Shown here: positions 57,378 through 64,000 of the stretch, one piece after another
How positions within the stretch are numbered: the stretch's first letter is position 1
Layout: the number at the start of each line of letters is the position of its first letter
Source: Ridgeia piscesae
Taxonomy: Eukaryota; Annelida; Polychaeta; Sabellida; Siboglinidae
Length of the DNA stretch: 64,000 bases
Assembly: GCA_025642075.2 (NCBI GenBank)
Contig: JAODUO010000156.1
Location: 596,001-660,000 of the forward strand
Direction: 5' to 3'
Notes under the pieces: generated by a model
Database searches by the model: none
What the model was told of the DNA's origin: nothing
Seen by the model: the letters and a program-made list of their open reading frames with translations, nothing else
Program-made: the position numbers and the translations under genes

Positions 57378-59760
57378 TTATGTGATTTTGAATTTATTTG
57401 TCAGCCATTTCGATATGCAAGTATATACACTGTATATAACAAGGAAATAAAGAATATATTTATTCATCATCGACACTTGTCTCCCCTTCATCGTTTTGGT
57501 ATCCATCTGCTTGCTGATGAAAGGACTACAGCAGATGTCTCCTCCTTCGTATTTGCAGTAGTCCGTGCATGAAAGGCCTGCGCTGTTGCTGCTGCAGCGT
57601 GTGCACTGCATGCCTTGCACTCTGCAGTGCAACTACAGCTAACTACACCAATGAGTGTTTGGGGAGCAACTGGCGCTGTTGAGACGGCCGGTGTGATTGC
57701 GGAGCTTTCGATATTCCAACCAAATTTGGCAATATTTCGAGCTTCTACATGTGGATCACGTTGGTCCGCGGCCTTCCACAGTAGCATCTGAAGATGAGCT
57801 CGGAGCACATGCAACTGCAGGTTGGCATCAGTCGGTGGAAGTTTCTTCAGTGGCGGAGGTTTCTTATGGCCATGGTAGAAGTGAGCACGTGCGTCATTCA
57901 TTGTTGTACATCCCTTCTGTCCGTAGAGGGGTAAGAAGAATGTATATTCTGCCTCCTGGAGCTGAGCGTGGATCGCCCCAGGTTGTCCGAGCACTTGATC
58001 GAGACCTGGTATATCTATCTCTAGGAGCTTGAGCGCTGACTTATTTCCTTTTCTAAAGGGGTATGACACTGTATTGCAGCCTGATAGTGCAGTGGATACC
58101 GAGAAGTTGACTGCACTTTTTGGGGCCTAACCGCTGAACAGTTTCGTTGATGTCCAAGATATCGCCATTCCACTTTTCCATTTGAATATTAACGACAACG
58201 CGCATCCTTGATGTCCAGTACTCCAAGAGAACGAAGACGTCGGTATCATCACTGAGGATTCGGATGGTCTGGGCACCTGCTGCCACCGCTTTCAGCATGT
58301 AGCTGCAGAGGGTGATGTCAGCCTCATCATGAGTAACGACACCGTCCAGCATGTTGACGAGTTGGATGTTGTGTGGAAGTGGATAGCTGCATAGAATGTT
58401 GTTAAGCAGATTCTTGTTCTTGGAATTGTGAAGAATAACTTCTCGGCATGGAAGGGGGGTGTTTGGGGTTAGACGTACTTCCTTGGCTCTTCCTCGTCTT
58501 GTCCGCGCATGGTCCTTTGCGCTGTAAGCTTCTTGGTCATATCTGTCGAACAGAACGATTTTCTTGGAGACAGGAGGGTAGTGGGCCAGTCGAGTGCCGA
58601 AGCTTGCAGCCAGGTCTCCTGTAGTCTCGGAGACTGGCCAGACGACGTGATACAGAAGCTGACCGCCATCAACCAGCACCACGTCTGGAGCATATGGAGT
58701 CGTGACAGAGATACTGAGAGACTTGACAAGCATGACCTTGTCACCATTCCTCAAGCAGCCATACTCATCGATCAGGGCCGGAGGGACTGGACTCAGTTCA
58801 AACTGGAAGACATCGGCTATATCAACGCTGCGCTGCTGCCCCACGACTAACAGCCGACTGAACAGCGTCACGACGTCGTAGATGGCCTTCCCCTTGACAG
58901 TGACTGCCTTCTTGAGCAACTCCATTGTTTTGACCTTTTTCTTTAATGTCTTGTGGAATTCACTGCTTAGCGAAGCGGAGAACTGCCATGCTCTGCTCAC
59001 TCCCGATGGCCAATGCGTTCTGAACATTCACTGTGTCTCGCGCCACTTGGCCATTGCAGATGTTATAGACACCTGGTTGCTGGTCATTGAGGGGGTTGAC
59101 TGTACTTCTCCAACTCCTCCGTGATCTTCTTCCGATCGGGCTCGTCCAGTCTCCTTCTTCCCTCTCCTTCCTCCTTGTGCTTATTCTTCTCCTCCCCATC
59201 TACTTCACCGTGTGGCTTCTGCTCCTCCCCAGATTCATTGTACATATGATCCATGGCGGTGTCAAGGTGGACGCACACACTGAAACTATTCACCAACACA
59301 GCCACTTGCTCGGGACTCGTTGAAATGCCTTGATACCTCCAGAACCCTTCCCTCGCTTGATTAATTATGTTTGCTCTCCGAACTGATCTGCTGGCACCTG
59401 CCAGTAGGTCCTCCTTGGCACGCTGGGGAAGGTGCTCCATCTGTTGCACATACCAGCTCAGGTAGCGGACATAATTGAAACAAAGTCACTACGGTGAGAC
59501 TTCAACAACCTTTTGGAAACACCAGTGTCAGTCAGTGTAGACGTTCTCTTTCCCTGTTAATTTGTTCTACTCCTCGAAGTATAGCTACAGTAACATGATT
59601 TGTGAGCTAGAATATAACTTCCAGACAGAGTTTTGTACAGTTCGTCATGCTTCACTTTGCTTGTACCGACGATCTTCTGCACAGCCACGGTCTTGAATGT
59701 TTGTAGCGCTCCACTGGCGTGACATGGACTAAACAGGCACTTCTCCCCTTCAGCAGACAT
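57378..59760 (-). pseudogene. TIR-element protein: Cys N-terminus, PIN/FEN-like nuclease, CXC-like tail
   Basis: Pieces in order: 59760-59557 with CLFSPCH and HKSCYCSYTSRS; 59449-59084 acidic/basic, with MQQMEHLPQRAKEDLLAG; 59199-58960 ending NALAIGSEQSMAVLRFAK; 59027-58053 with the core; 58069-57488; 57632-57378. The core motif is THDEADITLCSYML and IRILSDDTDVFVLL, an acidic E-x-D...D-D-x-D arrangement like the PIN/FEN/XPG nuclease active site. The tail has LPPTDANLQLHVLRAHLQML and then, after a frame change near 57600, CTRCSSNSAGLSCTDYC and CCSPF, a tesmin-like Cys pattern. At least three frame breaks make this copy inactive. Related uncharacterised proteins are, to my knowledge, common in marine invertebrates. 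Confidence 0.6.
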
Positions 59761-60019
59761 GATAAGTGTGACGGCCTGGGGGGGGGGTAGGTCTTAAACC
59801 ACTGATTGCAAAGCTTGGTGAGTGCGTGCATGGCGAAACTTTGAGGGTTTAATGAACTCCGACCCATTGCTCAACCTGCAAAACATCCTATGATACCCAG
59901 GACCTACCTACATGTAGACATATCAAACATACATGTACCTACCTATCCATCCTAGTAAACCTTGACATTCTGGAATAGGTAGGCAACGAACCACATATAA
60001 TCGGTCAATAGAGGTGATT

Positions 60020-60311
60020 TTGTTCCTGATTTTAGGTCAAATTTGACTTTTGACCTCTGATTTGACCTTGACTTTGACCCCGTATCAAAACAATAACTCC
60101 GGAAATGGACTCCCCATCCTGGGAAACCCTTATAAAGAGGTATTACACGACCCTCTATGTCATCGAGATCAAAGGTTGAACATTGGCCGAAATTCAAGAT
60201 GGCCGAGACCGCCATCTTGAATTCTGAGAAATGCTAGACCAAGCTAATTTTGCTCTCCTAACTATATAAAATTCATTTCCATAAACAAAGTATACAGTAA
60301 TTAACATTGCA
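60020..60311. repeat. Right terminal inverted repeat
   Basis: Inverse of the left end with scattered substitutions. It carries the same GGTCA-rich block (as TGACCTCTGATTTGACC), with one half-site changed and an additional TTTGACTTTTGACC. The outer end is TTAACATTGCA. Confidence 0.8.
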
Positions 60312-60319
60312 GGCTCTCA

Positions 60320-61275
60320 GTATGAGAGCGGAAACTTGACTACACCTTTGAGATTCTCACACGACTTGCTATATGTCTGCTCTCTTCAGGAGGGCAGCAG
60401 TGATAGTACTAACCGTTGTTGGTAAAACTAGGCAACATAACCTTAATTAAACACTTGGTCCGCAAATAAATACTTGAAAAAATGTGGCCTGAGCCTAAAC
60501 ATTAACCGTTTTCTAGAGTAGTAGCAGATGGCTGATGAACTGAGGCTGTGGTATTTCTATTCTCTATATAAATCTTATTTCAGGCGTGTGATATGTTATG
60601 TTTTATGTTCTGAGCATGTTCGTTTATATGTTGCTTTGGGTTTATATACTTTTTATGTTTTATAAATGATTGCTTTAAATATTGCGTTTCGGGATTAATA
60701 CAGTAGCCTACCTTTTAATTGATTTGAAAATTAGTGTCTTCAAAATATCATTGGAAATATAAACCGTATGTATTACAATAACACTAACATCCACAGCAAT
60801 CCTGCACCAAAACGTAAGATAATGTCTACATTGTTTTGTGTAGCCATTATTGTGTCTAGTCCCACGACTGAGGTCCAGACCGACAGTTAGCTTCATTTGG
60901 AATCGAACCTGTTTCTGGCGCAAGCCACCACGACCGGCCAATTATTTCACACGACCACATCTGTCCTCAGTTTGTTCTGTCTGCTGTAATCTGCCCTTTA
61001 CAGAATTAAGCGGACAGATTTCAGTTATGTCGATTTTTGCATTCCTAGACTCAGATGGTACCTTTGAATAATTTATAAGTAAGAGAAAACATAATTATGA
61101 CGTTGATGGAATATAACGATGCAGTTACTTTATTAAAAATTCTGGCTGACAACACTAGAACTACAAGAGGTAATCGCACTGTATGGTATTTCAAACATCA
61201 CACCTTCATATTCGGAGGCTAGAGGAAAAGATTCCCGCTCACAGTGCTGGTGCGTTTAGAAGCTTAAGACTTGTG
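60320..61275. other. No gene seen
   Basis: AT-rich spacer between the TIR element and the 61-kb repeat. No coding frame of note. Confidence 0.4.
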
Positions 61276-61279
61276 CAGT

Positions 61280-61815
61280 TGAAAGCTTCAAAAGGGGGAC
61301 AGTTGGAGATAATTTGGGAGCGTCAAAAGGGGTACAGTTGAGGTAATTTGGGAGCGTCAAAAGTGGTGCTGCTGAAGGCAATCATTTGGGAGCTTCAAAA
61401 GGGGTACAATTGAAGATAATTTGGGAGCGTCAAGAGTGGTGCTGCTGAAGGTAATAATTTGGGAGCTTCAAAAGGGTACAGTTTGAGATAATTTGGGAGC
61501 TTCAAAAGGGTACAGTTTGAGATAATTTGGGAGCTTCCAAAGGGTACAGTTTGAGATAATTTGGGAGCTTCAAAAGGCGTACAGTTGGAGATAATTTGGG
61601 AGCGTCAAGAGTGGTGCTGCTGAAGGTAATAATTTGGGAGCTTCAAAAGGGTACAGTTTGAGATAATTTGGGAGCTTCAAAAGGGTACAGTTTGAGATAA
61701 TTTGGGAGCTTCCAAAGGGTACAGTTTGAGATAATTTGGGAGCTTCAAAAGGCGTACAGTTGGAGATAATTTGGGAGCTTCAAAAGAGGTACAGTTGGAG
61801 ATAATTTTGGACCTT
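61280..61815. repeat. About 35-bp minisatellite with 176-bp higher-order unit
   Basis: Basic unit GATAATTTGGGAGCTTCAAA AGGGTACAGTTTGA with variants. The block beginning GTGGTGCTGCTGAAGGTAAT occurs at 61435 and 61611, 176 bp apart, and the five-unit stretch between is repeated almost exactly. Confidence 0.93.
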
Positions 61816-64000
61816 TAAAACGGGGTATAGTTGGAAGTCCCAAGAAAGTGCATTTGGAAATGTTAAGGGACTAATTAAAAATCGGCCTCCTAAAATGAAT
61901 CTCCACGTGTTTCCAAGTTTTGATTAACTTTGCTTTCACGTCCCATGACCAAATCATCGCTGTCTCATGTGATCGCACGTTGCCTTCTCGGTGCCCAATT
62001 AACAACACAGTGCAATTTCCATACGCCTAACAACTATTATTCAGTGTGAAATGTCACATGTGGTTGATGTCATTACCCAGTGGGGCCATTACCTGCAGGA
62101 GGCGCCGGTCAGCGAAACAACTGCCAGTTAAACCGAGACATATTTTACTTCAACGAATTGAGACGTTCTGGGTCGATCAATATATCGTCGCAATTCGCTT
62201 GACCTTTCGAGTATCTCCGAAGTTGTCCCCTCCAGCGACAGCGCCAGCTTTAGATGCCACTAGAAGCTCCTTACGGTAAATGAAGCACCGATGGCGACCC
62301 GACAACCTAGTGTGATTAAAACGATGTTCTGTGCGCATTTGATTGGGTTAATTACGCTGATCAACTCTTGATTTCGTTAACCCATACTGACGGCTGTTTC
62401 GCAATGAAAAGAGCGCACCGAGGCGAACATTTAGATTGATGTTTGCTTTTTATGCGCCTTTCATTAGTCGTGAATATGTCGACGTCACTTAAGTATTTCC
62501 ACTGACCTTTACACGATTCGTTTCCAGCGTAATTTTATTAAAAAATGAAACACACTATTCCACCAATGCATCTAGATATTCACAAAAAGTGCGCTCATCC
62601 AATCAATCAAATTTATCGAAGAAACGTATCAACTAGACAGACTCCTCTGTTGTATGTGAGCGTATGCGGAAATTCGTTTGGATCCCTTTCATTACACTTA
62701 AATGCGTAAGCTAAAATTATGCACGGTAATCTGAGATAACTTGAGCTACTATACCGCCATATCTTACCATTACAGCAATTGGCAAAGGTACCGTTTGATT
62801 TACATATCATTTTATAATCTCATATGGAATACAACATAAACCCAGAAACATAATTGCATATTTAAATGACACCGAATATGTTTTCAAACGTCAGATATTT
62901 ATGCACCTTGGAGATGACGCAATTGTCCATGTTTTGACAATCACGTGTCCTTCTTTGTGTACGTGAGGTATCTGTCACTGGCGTTGACCCCAAACAGTGT
63001 TGCTGTTTGCAGTTCGATGCAGTTCTGTTGTGCTCCTTCAACACTATACAGTGACAGGAGATCTTGTACTGTTATTATCTCGCGTCCTCCTGATCTCTGT
63101 CCTACGATTCGTCTTATGCAATTGCTATGTTATATTTGTTATGAAATGACTTAGGCCCTACCGCCATTGATTTACAACAATGTTTTCTATGAGAACATCA
63201 ATTCTAAACGTCTATTTGTGAATTACGGTTAATACATGTTGGAGATTTAGTAATTTAATATAAAAGGAAATGACATGAACACTGCAAAGGAAATTGACTT
63301 TCTCTCTTTCCGATATGATATCTAGTGTCGGTTGACTTCTTAACTCGAATGTGATGGATATACTTGTAAACCGGGAGCCTAGGGCCTTCAGCTCAAACGA
63401 GGTACACTGACACTTAGGGAGTAACATGAACACACATAAATGAATTTCCGGAGGGATCCACCTGCTGCATAAAATGGCGGCCTTGTCTAAAAAAAAATTT
63501 GGGATTCTTCCGGCTGTCCCGTCCGCCATCTTTAAAGATGTTGGAGCCACAAACTTGATGTCAAAATGTAGGGTTTTTAGACGTGATGATCTAACTTGTA
63601 TTACTTTAGACCTTTATTGACTTTCAAATATCTGCCATTTTATATATACCATAATATATACCATTTTTAAAGATGGCGCCCGACAAAGCTTGTTATTTCC
63701 GTAGCCTAAGAACTACGTATCTTAGTGACAAAAATTGATGTCATAATATAAATTTTTACATGCGATGATATATTACTTTTGACCTTCACCGACATTCATA
63801 CACAAGCCAGTTTTAAGCATGGCACCCCCACCAAATCTAGAACCTCTTATAGACCTTGTCACCCCCGTATATATACATATCGTCAAATATTGAAGTTAAT
63901 GACATAGTACAGGCAGATGAAATTTTCAAGTGTGTTACTTAGATAGTCTATAAAAATGGACAGAACGACTTAAATAATTTATTGGTGTCTTGTATCCAGA
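61816..64000. other. No gene identified
   Basis: Scattered short frames without domains. Two diverged copies of a block with GATGTCA(A/T)AAT...GATGATNTA...TTGACTT/CGACATT and an AAGATGG(C) motif lie around 63520-63620 and 63660-63800, suggesting an old duplication or repeat family. Confidence 0.4.

Larger units (their letters stand above)
57060..60311. mobile_element. DNA element with about 280-bp TIRs and PIN/FEN-like nuclease gene
   Basis: The left end TGCAATGTTAACTACTGTAA matches the inverted right end TGCAATGTTAATTACTGTAT, and similarity continues inward for about 280 bp on each side (through the GGTCAAATCAGAGGTCA stretch). The interior carries one decayed minus-strand protein gene. The length is 3252 bp. 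No target duplication was recognised. The combination of long TIRs with an XPG/FEN-like nuclease and Cys-rich tail resembles the Academ superfamily; that class assignment is inference. Confidence 0.7.

Overview
The window is animal nuclear DNA: AT-rich, intron-rich, GT-AG spliced, and full of SINEs, decayed LINEs, a TIR element and very long micro- and minisatellites. The retroelement styles, tRNA-derived SINEs and a PIN/FEN-type TIR element point to a marine invertebrate, most likely a lophotrochozoan such as a mollusc; that placement is inference.

Two complete conserved genes can be reconstructed exon by exon. PSMC2 (26S proteasome ATPase Rpt1) lies on the minus strand at 2647-21187 in 11 exons that join in frame to 433 residues, the human length. 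RANGRF (Mog1, Ran-binding nuclear import factor) lies on the plus strand at 30299-36690 in 5 coding exons giving 183 residues. They are divergently oriented, about 9.1 kb apart by start codons. A third plus-strand gene (44608 to about 47935) encodes a short protein that looks like a MATH/TRAF-type beta domain; its last exon is uncertain.

Layout: 1-1200 is a broken Ty3/gypsy-like gag fragment. 2.6-21.2 kb is PSMC2, its introns holding a TA-flanked TIR element with a nested SINE, another SINE and several satellites. 21.2-30.2 kb is microsatellites, a decayed LINE, a 33-bp perfect palindrome, and 22-bp and 12-bp satellites. 30.3-37.5 kb is RANGRF. 37.6-40.3 kb is a 68-bp satellite with a CTCF-like core in each unit. 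40.3-44.5 kb is unassigned and ends in a CpG-rich promoter-like stretch. 44.6-47.9 kb is the MATH-like gene, with GGCG/GGAC and CA arrays and a SINE in its introns. 49.5-56.3 kb holds two minus-strand non-LTR retrotransposons, both broken. 57.06-60.31 kb is a DNA element with roughly 280-bp inverted ends and a decayed PIN/FEN-like nuclease gene. 61.3-61.8 kb is a higher-order minisatellite. The rest shows no gene.

The most distinctive signal is that both conserved genes carry tandem arrays made of their own 5' splice-donor junction: about 42 copies of the RANGRF exon 4 donor, and three extra copies of the PSMC2 exon 7 donor. In each case a shift to a copy donor would add a stop codon. Tandem repeats with units of 10-83 bp cover roughly 11 kb of the window.
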